A stretch of 64,000 bases of DNA from Nepenthes gracilis (GCA_033239525.1 BSYO01000038.1:10729041-10793040); one strand, 5' to 3'. Counted from the first letter of the stretch, positions 35,066-48,276 are shown. The notes: generated by a model from the letters alone, not told the origin. A program made the numbers and translations.

Positions 35066-37017
35066 GATTATATTATAAATAACATTAACATGGTATCGAA
35101 ATAGATCAACATACATTTCCAATTGCTATCTGATTATCATTCATACATTAATTGTTATTCAGAACGTATCATAATGTATTAACTATTGTCTGAGAGACCA
35201 CATTATAGTATAAAATAATCTAAATCTGTCTGAAAACTACACTTAATACATTAACTATTATCCAACAGTCATATTACAGTATTTAACATTCTAAAACTGT
35301 CCGAAAACTATAAAACTACAAAGAACATTTCACAATCTTGGATTAATGACTCTCCAAGATAGTCATTTCTCATTCTTACTCATCTAAAAATATCCATATA
35401 TTTCATCTAAATGATTAGTAAAATAGAGTAATGAATGAGCCAAAAATTTACATATAATATAACAATGATCACACATGATTTGCTTTTAAAATATATTGGA
35501 AGGATAATAGATTATGATCTAATACAATTATATAAAATTTTCATAACACTTGTGTAGGAAATTTAGAATTCTTATCATGTTCTTATCCAATACTTATCAT
35601 CAAAACATGTCAAAATCTGATTTTTCTTAGGGGCCGAGGACTAGCAAGACTTACTGATTAAATAAGTGGATAATTAAAACTCGAATTATATTTCTTTCTA
35701 CACAATTAAAAGTCGTACACTACTATTCAAAACTCGGGGGTAGCCGTCATACATATAACTATGTAAAAGGAGTCAAACTCTATTTTTTACCCATAGATGA
35801 TAGGTTTAAACCTTAATATACTACTATAATATAGTAAGGCATGTAATAATATCCTATCCACTAAAATTTAATCATTGTCCAATACAATTCTTAAAAAAAT
35901 TATATACTTTTTTTTATACATCTTAATTTTTTTATTCCTAAAAAAAAAATCATAATTCTTAACTTCAGTAGAGTTTTCCTTTGAAATTCTATAATTTCAT
36001 AAAAACTTATATTTTCTCTAAATCGAGTTATGATGAATTTTTAACATATAAAATACTAATTTGGCATGTGGTGTAGAAAAATTTAGTAATACAGAAAGTC
36101 ATTAAAGTTTCAGTTTGTTTAACAAAAATATAGAGAAACTATGTGAATTTTGGAATATGCAGAACATATATTTATCAATTTTTTAAATATACCATATTAC
36201 TATATACGAAATTAAGCATGATAATGTAGAAAAGTTTAAAAAATACAAAAAACCACTAACATGAAAATTATTTATGCAATTTCAGTTCATACAGCACACA
36301 TATAGGATCTAAATTACCAAAATTCTAAACATGTAAGTTTATGTTTTATGTCCAAGACATGCATTTGTAAGAGGTACAAATTTAATTACTTATGTGGTCA
36401 CTAGATCATAAATTTATATATATATATAATTTAGATGTAAAGTTTATACATTTTTGTAATAAAATAAAGAGAACTACTCATACATGTTAAATAATATTAT
36501 CATGTCTTTAAAATCATTACATACTTAAGCGTTGGAACAAATAATAATAAGATAATAAAAATTCAAAATACACTTGTCTTAACTCTAATTTATTAAAATT
36601 CAACCAGTGATCAACTTAATTTGGAGTACCTTGGCCTTCTTTCTCTTCTCCTTGTCTACTTCATTCTTCTTTCTCGAAAATTCTGAGTAAATGATACAAA
36701 ATAAGTCCGGTGTCCACTTATATACAGAGTGGCACTCGTCAGGTGCCATACTATTGGATTGTAGAGTTCGAGCACTACTCCAGCGTGTCTTGAATGCGTA
36801 GCTACTACCAATGAGTGTTTAAGTGTCCCTCGAGCGTCCCTCTGGTACTCACTCCACGACTTGACGCTCAAGCGCGAGTTAAAATCTCTTTCAAATATTG
36901 AGTCATCCGATCCAATTTTATTTTTTTAACCTTATTTTTATTATCTTTTAACTTTAATTTTAATTATCTTAATTTGATCAATCAAAATTAACATAAATGA
37001 AGGACCCAGGCCTTACA
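35066..37017 (-). mobile_element. Tekay/Del-like LTR (minus strand)
   Basis: On the minus strand it starts TGTAAGGCCTGGGTCC at 37017, then TTTTGATTGATC and AATTAAAATTAAAGTTAAAA, a GC-rich block with CGCTCGAGGGACAC, a TATA box GTATATAAGTGG near 36722, and a purine-rich GAGAAAGAAGAATG leader near 36665. This is the same plan as the copies at 4.3 and 13.3 kb. The left part is plain AT-rich. Element B appears to have inserted next to its end. Confidence 0.5.
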
Positions 37018-38678
37018 TTAGGCGTAAAGGGCTTAAATACCCAAGTTAGTACACATTTGTTAGTTAGATGTTCATCAGACATTATGCCCAACCACATGCA
37101 AGCACTAGTGTTGCATCAAACATGACTTATTATGTCCAAATTATGGACAAATGCCTCTTACATATCTCTTAGGAGTAAACATTTTACCTAAAGTGTGCAC
37201 AAGTGAATCAAAGAAGCCTATCATGTGCTAAATTTGATTTATTAAAATGTGATTTTTTTAAAAATTTTTTTATATGATTATTTTTTATATTAATCAAATT
37301 TGTAATAATTATAATATTATAAATATAAATTAAAATAATAATGATCATATAATCCATTTTATTTTTTAAAATTTTTTTTTTTTTCTAAATCAACACAAAC
37401 CCTATATTTAAAAAATAGATTATAAATAAATTATAAATATGTAAGATAAAGAGCTTCCCTTTATAATAATCATGTATGCTTGTGCGCATGCATACATTTT
37501 TCAGTTTGTATGTAAATTTTGAAGAATGTTGACCCATTCATTCTAAATTGGTCGACTTAGTTGATATCCAATGGGAGGCATTTAGTGCTTCCTTTTTGAT
37601 AAAGTTTTAAAATTATCGTAGAAATTTATACTTAATAAACAGCATTAGGACCTGTAAATACCTCAGAGAAGGGGCCAATGGGTGTTTCTACGCAGATATA
37701 TGAATTAAAAATCGTAAATTGATGTAGTTGTAGAAATCTAAGTATTCAGATATTAATTGATGCAGTCGTTTACCACATTTTTGACACCACCAAAACAACA
37801 CCTCTGAGTGAACGAGGGGCACTGCGTCACATGTTCCATATTACACGCACGGGATATTGTATGACAGTCGTCGGTCCCCATCCAATATCCTTTGCTAACC
37901 CTTTTATTTTTTTAAAAAAATATTTTTATTTATTTATTAATAACAAAAAATGACGAAAATTGAATAGAGATTCAATAACTACCATACGACATCATTTGCA
38001 TGCTGTATGGAGCCCGCATTGGAGTGCCTCTGCTCTTCGCCTTGGAGAAGGAAATTTCGAGATTAGGGTAGCTTCATCCCAAGCTTATCATATAAGTCCA
38101 TTTATTCAGCTTAGGAAGGGTTAGTAGGCTGATTTGAGGTTCCATTTGTCTTTGTAAGCTCCAACTCTCTGTAGTGTATGCCTAGTCTCTAGTTTGTCAA
38201 TAGCTTTTAACCTTCAAATCAGTAATTTTTTAAGTAGACTATCAAAGTTTGATGACAATTTATTTTTGGGCTATTCACAGCTTTTAGATGAAAGATGTTC
38301 TGAGCAGACTGTACAAATATTGAATAACTGTCTTTGTTGAGTGAATGATTTTATTAATAAATAAATATTAATAAATAAATAAAATATCATATTATATAAA
38401 AATATTTTATAAATTATTTAAAAGTTATCCCAAAAATATTTATGATGCTCTTACACCTAATTAATAGGGACGAAAGAAAGAATTCTGGGATTTTTTTATG
38501 TAGACAGTAAAGAGTTAACTGAATTAGTTCAATTTAGCTGAATATGTATCATGGGACATTACGATGGGTTGGGCCCCTCCATCATCCAATGAGATCCAAT
38601 GAGTGATATTTAAATTTTAAAAATAGTTATCTAAATTTTTTATATTATATTATATTTAAGTTTTATATATAATATCAC
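37018..38678. other. Intergenic region
   Basis: No gene recognised. A GC-richer part at 37780-38110 contains GGATATTG and CAATATCC as an 8-base inverted repeat (37852-37889) and a 19-codon frame from 38004. Neither is enough to call a gene. The rest is AT-rich. Confidence 0.45.
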
Positions 38679-39707
38679 TGATGGATCCTAATAATATGGG
38701 TTGGTTAGCCACAACGGCGCCTAAAACGACATACCGATGGTCAACTTAAAACTACCGGCAGACGCGAATGCCCAAAGCCTGAAAGGCCTAAGACGGTTAA
38801 CTCTAGTGTTAACCGTCTAGACTTCAGTAGATAACTAACTCGTGTGCAGATGATCAACTCGAGCGTAGACTAGAATCACTATAGTAACAAGCCAAAAATA
38901 AAAGGCTTTTTACCACTTGAGCCCATGATCCATCAGGCGGCCAGCGATGGCTCTCCCAACATCTTTCACGATCCCAACTGGTTCCCAAAATGGACATTGA
39001 CAAAATCGATACCCTTCTCGTAAGAAAGGCATCGGACTTTTTCAATCTCCTGCCAATTGGGGCACTCCAACGGTAAAAAAAGACAGAAGGAAGGTAAGCA
39101 ATTTGGAAAGCTGCTGACCGTCGTGGAAGAAAACTATCTTGGTCCATTTGACAACTGGCATTAGTTTTGAAAAGCAGGCCAACAAAAAATCACGCAGGGG
39201 ATCGCTTTTTTCAAAGGAGGGAGATCACCTTGTCAACCACAAATAAGCTATAGAATTCCATTCCAGGTACGCGAACTCTTAGTCACGCTAACTTTTACGC
39301 ACACAAGTTTTTACTCACTCAACGCTCACAACAATAACAGAGACTGGAAATTCTCAACTCTTTGCTGACACTCAAAAAACTCAAGGCATACAACATGCTT
39401 CTCACAGCCGTTTATTGCCTCCCTGCCATCCAGATTCAAAAAGACGACTTTGCCCCTTTTTCATCTCGAGATCCACACACTCTTGCTCTTTCTCTCTTTC
39501 AATTTTCAGTTTCAATAACATTCTCATATTTCGGCTGTTTACTGACTTGAGTATCGGAGTGTATTTTCAGTGGACAACTTTTCGCCGACACACTGACCTC
39601 CTGTTCGTTTTAGTGGTGTGCAGGATCCCAACTCAGTGAACGAAGTTAAAACCAGGACAAGTAGATCAGCCCGTATTTGTTCGAAGTTTGGATCCAAGAA
39701 CGCATCA
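38679..39707 (+). mobile_element. Solo Tat-type LTR
   Basis: It starts TGATGGATCCTAATA and ends AACGCATCA. Near the 3' end it has TGACTTGAGTATCGGAGTG, a TTTTCAGTGG...TTTTCGCC block and GGTGTGCAGGATCC, shared with the LTR at 49.8-50.5 kb. The flanking bases (ATCAC and AATAT) do not match, so the ends or the history are less certain than for 9226-10181. Frames of 97 and 74 codons inside are chance. Confidence 0.65.
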
Positions 39708-40430
39708 AATATATTTTAATATTTAATAAAAATTTAAAAATTAACTATTTTTTAGGTATTTATGTATTAACGTATTTACGGTTGGATTCATATCCAAGCA
39801 CAACGACCCCGTCCTCTCAAATTTTAAGACAAGTGGGCCAAGCCCTTTGACGACCAACCTGTTGAGTCTTAATTAAGACTGATAAAATTATATTTGTCTT
39901 ATTTATTTATTTTTATTTTATTTTATTTTTATTTATTTATTTATTTTTATTAAAACTAAAAAATTATATATTTATTATTTATCTCTGTTTTATTTTATTT
40001 TAAATTTTATTTATTTATTTATTTTTATTACAATAAAATTATAAATAAAAATTAAGCAACATTAGTGCTAAAGATTATTGACCTCTGCCCTTTCTCATGA
40101 CCCAACTTAAATGTCAGTAATACGCGCTGTGGGGAGACCGAAACGGGACCGTTTCTGACAACACACTGGAAGTTATTTACTCTCTTTTGAACGAATTAAA
40201 TCAGAGGGAGCTTTATTTCTTATAAATATTAAATAGTTATATTTTTATATTTTAATTATTTAATATTTAAATAAATAATTATTATTTTTAAAAAAATTAA
40301 AAAATTTAAAATTTTTTTAAAATTTTAATTATTTTTATTTAAAAATAAATAATTAAAATAGAAAAATAAATATTTCTATCTCTATAAAATATAAAACCTC
40401 GTTAATTTTGAAAAGGTTTATAGTACAAAT
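39708..40430. other. AT-rich spacer with ATTT-rich tracts
   Basis: TTTA-type low-complexity tracts at 39898-39950 and 40000-40028. A GC-richer patch lies at 40075-40190. No gene recognised. Confidence 0.5.
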
Positions 40431-40439
40431 TTTAGATAT

Positions 40440-42690
40440 ATTTTTAGCTTTTTTGATTGACAGTTGAATGCTTATTTAATTACTAAAATAAAAAATTATA
40501 AATTTATATGAATATACCCTATAAAATTAATAAATAGATAAAATATCATATCATAATGAATAATTAGAGAACATTGGATTATAATTTTGTAATATGATTT
40601 AATCTACACATTATTTAAAAATAAGATAATAATTAATCAAGATGTCCACAGTCTAAGAATTTTTTACAATTTTTTATTCTTAATAATTACATATTTATTG
40701 GATATTTAAAATAAGAAAGTATAAATTTAAATGAAAATGGGTCCAAAATTTAATAAATAGATAAAATATTATATAATTATAAAAATTTAAATAATGTTTT
40801 GATAATGGTGGTTTATTATTACACTTTAGAGCTGCATGTTAATTTATTGTTAAAATAAAAAACAATTACAAATTTATATGAAATTAAGATGTTATATTAA
40901 AATAAATTTAAAAAATAAGGCAAATATAATAAGATCTCAGCATGTGATTCTTGAATACCTTTGCAGCTTTTTACGATTTACAGCTATATATTTATTATAA
41001 AAAATTAATGATCGATATTTTTAAATATAAATATAAATATAATTAAATAAAAAAATATTTAATGATTTTTTTTAAATAAAGAAAACTTTATACGAGAATA
41101 AAAAGATAATCTATCTCATATTATATTTATAGACTTTTATTTTAAAAAAAATCAATGGTGTATTTTTTATACGTGAATAAAATATTTTTTATTATTTTAA
41201 GTTGTCTAAATCAAATTCCAAGTTAAAAATAGTTAATATAAATAAAAAATGTTAAACATAATTATTATGATTTATATACAAAATTTAATTAAATAATTGG
41301 TCCAATATTTATTTGATTATTGAAATAATAGAAATGGAAATTTATATGAAAATGGGCCAAAAAGTTGATAAATATATAAGATGATACTACTTAATTTATA
41401 ATTTTTAAAAAATTTAATAATAGATTAAGATGTCTATAGTTTGTACATTTGCAGCTTTTTCTTATTTTATAGATTTATGTTTATTTAATTATTAAAATTG
41501 AATAAATTTAATTTTTTATAATAATTAAAATATCATGTTAAAATTAGGTGAGTCAAAAAATAATAGTACTGCCGGTAACATCGATATCAATACTGTCATG
41601 GTTAGAAAGTGGCTATCATCGACGATTTCTATGTTATTTCCGATAAAATAGTAATTTTTTATATATATTTTTTAAAAAGTATTAAAATTAAAATGCAGAA
41701 ATAATAATATTAACAAAATAATAAAAATATATGTGTCAACCGTGGCAAAATAATTTGCTTAAAATATGAACTTTGTTGATGAAAAAAATAAAAAATATCT
41801 AATAATTTAAATAATATTAATGTATTAAAAAAATTTAACCACTTATTTTAAAAATTAATTTAAAAATATTGTTAAAATAGGTGTGATTGATATATTTTTA
41901 GTTAAAATCAAAAGTTTTATTTATTATATATGTATATAAAAATTTTATTTATTATATATGTATATAAGTGCCTGCATGACTGTATGGTTTAATTTAGTTT
42001 AGTTTGATTTAAGTTCTTAAGTCACAATTAAATTAAAATGTAATTTATATGAAAAATTCAATTACACTCAAATTATATATATATATATATATATATATCA
42101 CTTAGTTTGACATGAAGGTTGAGATATTTAAATTTAATGTAACAATGTCTATATAAAATATATGTGATCAAAAATATGGATATCAAAATTAATTGCCTTC
42201 CGCTGGTTAATCTCTTATGACAAGTTGAATTAAAGCAGGTTCGATCATTATTTTTTATAATTTAAATTTTAAAAAAATCAATGGTTGTATTTTTATACGT
42301 GAATAAAATATTTTTTATTATTTTAAGTTGTCTAAATCAAATTCTAAGTTAAAAATAATTAATATAAATCAAAAATTTTAAACATAATTATATGATTTAT
42401 AGACAAAATTTAATTAAATAATTGGTCCAATATTTATTTGATTATTGAAATAATAGAATTGGGAATTTATATGAAAATGAGCCAAAAAGTTGACAAATAT
42501 ATAAGATAATACTACTTAATTTATAATTTTTTTTAAAGTTAACAATAGATTAAGATGTCCATAGTTTGTACATTTGCAGCTTTTCCTTATTTTATAGATT
42601 TATGTTTATTTATTTATTAAAAATGAATAAATTTAATTTTTTATAATAATTAAAATATCATATTAAAATTAGTGAGTTAAAAATAAAATC
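40440..42690. repeat. Degenerate AT-rich repeat array with a 410-base duplication
   Basis: The segment 41140-41565 recurs at 42270-42680 with few differences. Shared marks include TTTTATACGTGAATAAAATA, TTGGTCCAATATTTATTTG and GTTTGTACATTTGCAGC. Weaker relatives of parts (AATTTATATGAA, GATGTCCACAGTCTAAG, TTGCAGCTTTTT) are scattered from 40440 to 40980. (TA)n tracts lie at 42074-42098 and around 41920-41966. It may be an old tandem family or pieces of an unknown element. No coding sequence. Confidence 0.7.
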
Positions 42691-43216
42691 GAGCCAGTGT
42701 AATCGATCCTTAAGCCTTGTTGCTAATGTTGGATGCCTTGGCAAAGTCATTGAGTTGCCTCCATAATCATCTGAGGAGTGCATCTGGTAACTGTCGTATT
42801 TTTGGAAACATTCAAGAGCCATGCTTGCCATCTTGAAATAATATTTGTATGGATAGATATTTTACAGATATTTATTAGACTATTAGGACAGTTGTTGCGA
42901 TTACATTATGGCAGGTTCATCCCACTTGCCCACGTTGTGTCGTTGAGGCTATCAGCAACTATTCCGGAAGAGCAACTATGAGCGCGGTATTGCATGTAAC
43001 CCTATTCACCTGTTTCTTACTAAATAGTTTTGAGTCAACCCACTTGAGCCAAATATACTGTTGTGTGAATTTTAGGCTCAACAAGCCGCATCGTAAGCCG
43101 CCGTCATTCGGGCTTTCCCCCTCATGGTGGGTCTTGATCTTTAAAAACGTCCACTTGATCATCACTATTCCTATGGGCCGGGCCCTAGATAGGCCCATGA
43201 TCTATCGAACCCATCA
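42690..43216 (-). mobile_element. LTR 5' fragment (minus strand)
   Basis: On the minus strand it starts TGATGGGTTCGATAGATCATGG at 43216 and continues GC-richer for about 500 bases, as in the U3 part of the TGATGG-type LTRs here. There is no TATA/leader half. The 67-87 codon frames are chance. Confidence 0.45.
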
Positions 43217-44567
43217 ATATAGTAATAATATACTGAGATAAAAATCATATGTTCCAAGAGTCAATTAGTATTAGCATCAATTATGTTTAATATAATCAAT
43301 ATAATTTAATCATATGCATATAATAAAAATAATTCAGTATCTTTTACAATAAACAATATCAAAACATCATTTTATTATGACTTTTCCCATTGGTGATTAG
43401 TGATGATTCAAATAGCACCCTAGTTATTTAAATAGATATATAAATAAGCATATATATAATATTTCTTAAAATTATGTACTAATTTATTTGAATATAACGG
43501 TGGTAAAGAATAAGAATTTGAAAAAAATACACATCTCTAATCATATATTTGCAAAGAAGTTTTAAAAAATAAAAAAAATACTTTTATAAATTTTAGGTTA
43601 ATGTAAATTTCAAAGTTTTTGATATCGTATACGATCAGTAGACGCTAAAATACAATAGGAATTTAGGAAAATACGAAATAATCAATCAATATGTACGTTA
43701 AGGATTGTGTCAATATTAATTTTACACTTTTTGAAAAATATAATCAGTCTTCATAGATAGAAGTATTGAGTATATCTCTTCTTTTTTCTTATATGCTTGA
43801 TGATAGAAATTTAATGAATAAATTTTTAATCTAAATAATAATTTTTTAAAAAAACTTACTATTGAAGTAAATATTTAATAAATATTAATATTTATTGAAA
43901 TGTCAACCATTTAATAAGATGTATTAAGTATATCATTTCAAAGAGATATATGCTCCCCAAATTTGGTTTGGGTTGGGTCCATCTCTTTAACAGATAGAAG
44001 TTATTTTTTTACATCTCAACCATCTATTTTAAAATGGATGGTTATAATTTAATAACTAATTTTAACTAATTTTTTTATATTTTAAAAAATAATTAAATTA
44101 TAATAATTTATTTAAATATCGACGATTAAAAATAAAAAAATAATTCTATCTCTTTAAAAGATAAATCTTTAGTAATTCTCCCAAATCCAATAGTAAAGAA
44201 TATGCCATTAATATGCTTTATGTTTGCCTGCATCATTTATAATTTCTCTAAAGAAAATTGATAACTGCATCTTTGATGCATTGCCTATATTGAAACATCT
44301 AAGAATTCTTAATTTGTGGATTATCGACAGTACTAGGATTATGGAACAGATAATTATCCCAAACCTAAACCAAAAGGCTGACAACAATTTTTAAATATCT
44401 CAAAATATAATGTGCCGAGACCACTTTTTATTTTATGCCTAGCGGTTTATAAAGCATATGTTAAAATATGTGAAATCAAAAGGCATTGCTTAAATCAAAC
44501 TGGTAATTTGCTCATATAGGCTTATTATTTATGCGTGATTTTTATGTCAGTATTAGCATGACTAATT
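43217..44567. other. AT-rich spacer
   Basis: No gene, RNA or recognisable element. Confidence 0.5.
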
Positions 44568-44572
44568 ATATC

Positions 44573-45557
44573 TGATTGGGGACGCCGAAGAAGGCCGGCC
44601 CGTGAAGAAGGAAATTGCCCAAAACCAATAGCGACTCATTTTTACCTGAGATAGTTAATGCCACCATTAACCGGAGAAGTATCAAATAGGCCAGTAGTGC
44701 CCAAAGATCAACAACGACCCATCTGAGTCTATACGGTCAATATTGCCATTGATCGGAGAAGTGGCAAGTAGGCCGATCGCGGGTCATGTCTTAGTTGGCC
44801 CACACACATCTTCCCCAAGTTTTAACGGTCGTCTACCATAATTTTTTGCATATCGAAGAAAGGCAATCTCCACTGTAACGGTAATATGCCAAAATCAGAG
44901 CCTATCCCGGGAGTCAGACACACGAATTAGCGTAGGAAACTCTAACGGTTACCATGCACAGAAGAAAAAAAATTCACATTATTGACTGTTACAGCCAAGA
45001 ATGACACCCACATCCACACATAAAAGGCAATGATCCCTTACAAAAGGTGGGCATTCCGCCGTGCTGCATAAGGAAGGCAACCAAGGACTATAGTTACAAA
45101 AGGCCATGGAGATTCACTCCACATATATATTCTTTCTTGCCTACAAAATGCCCTCTAGCAACTAAAGCTTATAGAAACTCTCTACATTCTTATGCTTTTC
45201 AACGCTTACTCATTTTTCTCTTTGTTACTAGTCCCTATGGGCTAAATATTAAGAGAAATTGCTTTTCATAAGTTTCTATAATCCAAGCCATTCTCTCTAT
45301 GAGTGTATTCACCACCATTGTTCCCAAACACACTCCAAGTATCAATCTGTGCATTGACTGCATTTCACATTCTTGTTCTCAGAAGACTCTGTGCTGACTT
45401 AAGTGTTGAACGTTTTCGGTGGGATTAAATTCTGTCGTTACCTGATTTCTTATTTTGAGTTATGGTGTACAGGATCCTAAACTCGGCAGATAAAGACCGG
45501 AATCCAATTGACAGTTTAACCTGAAACTCGTTCAAAATTTGAATTCATAACGCATTA
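44573..45557 (+). mobile_element. Solo Tat-type LTR
   Basis: A 985-base unit from TGATTGGGGACGCC to ATAACGCATTA. Flanks ATATC (44568-44572) and GTATC (45558-45562) agree at four of five bases. The terminal CA has become TA. It contains TGACTTAAGTGTTGAACG and GGTGTACAGGATCC near the 3' end. No internal region. Confidence 0.75.
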
Positions 45558-45562
45558 GTATC

Positions 45563-46389
45563 ATATAAATTATCATATTTTTAAATTATTTAGTTATTAA
45601 AATAAAATAATATAAAAATAAAATAAATACTTGGCAATGAGATAACGATAAACTACTTTTCGAAAAAATAATGAGATATAAAATAACTGTTCGATATATG
45701 AACTTTTTGCTATTGAGGATTGAATAAGTATCAGAATAGGAAACCTTGCGTTCCATCTGGAAAGGCACAGGCGATTCCTCACGGGCAGGGCCAAAAGAAT
45801 AATAATTAAATTATAAAAAATATTTAATTAAATAGTTATATTTTTAAATTTATTTGAATTTGAATTTTATATTTGATAAAAATTAATTATTTTTTTATAT
45901 TTTAAAATATTCATCCTTAAATTTAATGTTCCACGTATAGATATGGAGCGGTCTCACATGCATGCACGTGAGCATGCCTTCCGCAACAAACAGACATGCC
46001 GTCCCCGAGATTTTGGAAAGCCTAACTCTTTTGATTTTATTCGGAGGGTTAATAAGTTTTTATATATTTTTTTAAAAAATAATTTTAAAAATTAAATTTT
46101 GTTGTCATTTAATTAAAATTGAACGTTTAATAAAGAGGGGTTAACTCTACTTTTCTTACATCGGGGTCGGCTCCCCCGATTTCATTCCTCAACTTTAAGT
46201 TATTCATGGAATCAAATAAAATATCTTCCCACTTTTTTAAAAAATTAAATGTTTTGCTGCATATTTTATTTTTATAATTTATTTATAATTTTTTATATAT
46301 AAATATTTAATTTTAATAAATATTATACACGATAATTCAAGATAAACAGCTTAAAGTAACTTTAAGCCAAAATAATAAATTTCAGTGGC
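45563..46389. other. AT-rich spacer
   Basis: No gene. A patch at 45940-46015 has CATGCATG and CACGTG and another at 46150-46180 has the ATCGGGG/CCCCGAT inverted repeat. Neither lies next to a gene start. Confidence 0.45.
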
Positions 46390-46926
46390 CCAAACCATAT
46401 ATGCGGCTCATTTTAGTGGATATGTCTGACTGCCAGAATGATTTTCTATTCTTATCTCAAAGTAACAGTATCTGACGTTGGTTAAAATCGTCAGTTAGAT
46501 TAAGCCTTATCCATTTGGTAGTTTTCCAAAAGGTTGACAAGATGAATTAATTGTCTCCCAGCCTCTATAAAAACCTCTCATTTTTAACAAAAAAATGGAT
46601 CAATATTTTCAAATAAGGAAAAAGTAATTTAAAATGCCAATAGTGCACACACTCTCTTTCAAATTAAGAAGCCTTTATTAAAGAACAAACCCCTGAACCA
46701 AAAATATACTTATCTTGTATCTTCTATCTTTCATCTTTTTTAAGAGAGATACTAATTTAAGCGTCGAAAGATATATTTAAGAATGAATCCCATCAATTCT
46801 TGGACTGTATTTTGTATTGTATAAAATTTAGATTAAAAACGTACGGAGACCAAAATTGCTTCAAGCCCAGCGGATAAAATTTGGTCATTTTTGTCCGTGC
46901 AATAATTTGGATCATTGGACACATTA
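46390..46926 (+). mobile_element. LTR fragment just downstream of the DRT100 gene
   Basis: It has a TATA box (CTCTATAAAAACC near 46563), ACTAATTTAAGCGTCGAAAG near 46750 and an end GGACACATTA, matching the 3' two-thirds of the Tat-type LTRs here. The start is not clear. It ends about 220 bases after the stop codon of the convergent gene. Confidence 0.55.
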
Positions 46927-47148
46927 ATTTTTTTTTAAAATTTTAATAAATTATATATAAAAGAAAATCATAGATAAATCATAGACGAGTAAGTAAATAA
47001 CATTCTTTTTCGTTACATAATACGTCCTAATAGTTGATCTATAACTTCCGTACCGAAATAAGAAAGCTGGATGAATCTTCGAACCAGACGAAACTCACCG
47101 AAACCACGAAGCTCAGGTACGTGCTCAACAGAAGGCCGCACAGAATCT

Positions 47149-48213
47149 TTACTGGCAAGCGAACGAAGCTCTAAGGTGATTGAAAGGAGAAGAACCGTAA
47201 GGAATGTGGCCGCAGAGGTAGTTATGACTCAAATCTACGTGTCCGATATACTCCGCCGACGACAACGATTTCGGTACCGGTCCCGTGAATTTGTTGTACG
47301 ACAGATCAAGAGCCGTGAAGTACGATTTCCGACCGAAGACGTCCGGAATATTCCCTTCGAGCGCATTCCTGCTCACGTTCAAGATGTTCAATCCGGTATC
47401 GCTGAGAAGACTCGCGGGGATTTGACTGAAGAGACGGTTACTGTCGAGCGTCAGAGTCGAAAGGACAGGCAGTGTACCGATTTGGTCGGGGATTGTTCCG
47501 GAGAGCTGGTTCATGGATAAGTCTAAGTCTGCGAGTCGGTTCATGTTCGAGATCGAACGCGGAATGGAACCGGTGAGTCTGTTTCGGCTGAGAAGAGCTC
47601 GACTAAGCATACCGAGATTGCCGAATTCGGCCGGTATTTGTCCGGTGATCTGGTTGTTTCTGAGATCTAGATGCATTAGAGATCCAATATTGACGATCGA
47701 CGAGGGAATTTGGCCTGATATTAGGTTATCGGCGATGTTGAGAACCGTTAGTTTCTGGAGATTCCCGATATTGGCCGGGATCACGCCGGTGAGCCGGTTT
47801 CCGATGAAATCTAGGATACGGAGGTTCGTAAGGGAGGCGATGCAGAACGGAATTTCGCCGGTGATGCCTTTCCAGTCGGCGATGACGAGGTTAGTGAGGC
47901 CGTCGAGTTTGCATATCTCCGGCAAGATTGTGCCGGTCATGTAGCCGGACCGACCGGCCTTCTCAAAGATAGGGTCCTCGGACTCTCCTCGGAGATTCAA
48001 ATCCGAGACGCGGCCGGTGGTCGGATCACAGCTGACGCCGTACCATTTGTTGCAGCAGTCGGTGCCAGTCCAGCTGTTGAAGATGCCGAGGTAAGGCTCG
48101 TTGAGAGCCTCCTTGACCGCGAGCAGCGCAGCCTGATCCGACTGTGGGCAGGAGTTGACAGCCAGCGCAAGTGAAGATAGGAGGAAGAAGATGGAAGTCA
48201 GCTTAGTGGCCAT
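47149..48213 (-). CDS. DRT100: DRT100-type secreted leucine-rich-repeat protein, C-terminus frameshifted
   Basis: 354 codons, intronless. The first ATG is at 48213 in a strong context (ATCACCATGGCC). The only upstream codon that could extend the frame is GTG. Residues 1-21 are a signal peptide. Residues 22-62 are the LRR N-cap with the CC pair at 53-54 and C62. GRVSDLNLRGESED and KAGRSGYMTG are DRT100 signatures. Ten repeats of the LxxLxLxxNxLxGxIP type cover 106-340. Family role: a probably extracellular LRR protein, first named in Arabidopsis for DNA-damage tolerance; its biochemical activity is unsettled. Oddity: the frame ends in FACQ-stop, while the expected LCG-type C-cap codons lie 13-21 bases after that TAA begins, in another frame. 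The family cap (LCGxPL and a last Cys) is therefore lost unless the base call is wrong. The + frames of 143-149 codons are shadows. Confidence 0.93.
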   Translation of the reverse strand: MATKLTSIFFLLSSLALAVNSCPQSDQAALLAVKEALNEPYLGIFNSWTGTDCCNKWYGVSCDPTTGRVSDLNLRGESEDPIFEKAGRSGYMTGTILPEICKLDGLTNLVIADWKGITGEIPFCIASLTNLRILDFIGNRLTGVIPANIGNLQKLTVLNIADNLISGQIPSSIVNIGSLMHLDLRNNQITGQIPAEFGNLGMLSRALLSRNRLTGSIPRSISNMNRLADLDLSMNQLSGTIPDQIGTLPVLSTLTLDSNRLFSQIPASLLSDTGLNILNVSRNALEGNIPDVFGRKSYFTALDLSYNKFTGPVPKSLSSAEYIGHVDLSHNYLCGHIPYGSSPFNHLRASFACQ

Positions 48214-48258
48214 GGTGATCTGTGTGAGCACGATTTCTTTTCTTCTCGGCTTCCGCCG

Positions 48259-48276
48259 TTTATATAAAAGCTATTG
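48259..48276 (-). promoter_or_regulatory. TATA box and CCAAT box of the DRT100 gene
   Basis: On the minus strand CCAAT (48276-48272) is followed by TATATAAA (48266-48259), 46-53 bases before the ATG. Transcription should therefore start about 20 bases before the ATG, which supports the short leader and the chosen start. Confidence 0.75.

Noticed and set aside
38004..38063. Short frame starting ATGGAGCCCGC
   Set aside because: Nineteen codons, with no continuation by plausible splicing that I could see and no known motif.
47071..47944. Plus-strand frames of 149 and 143 codons
   Set aside because: They lie antisense within the GC-rich DRT100 coding sequence, which has a signal peptide and ten LRRs. 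The plus frames have no recognisable feature.
48214..48231. N-terminal extension of DRT100 by six codons
   Set aside because: The upstream codon is GTG, not ATG, and lies at the predicted transcription start. ATG at 48213 has a strong context and begins the signal peptide.
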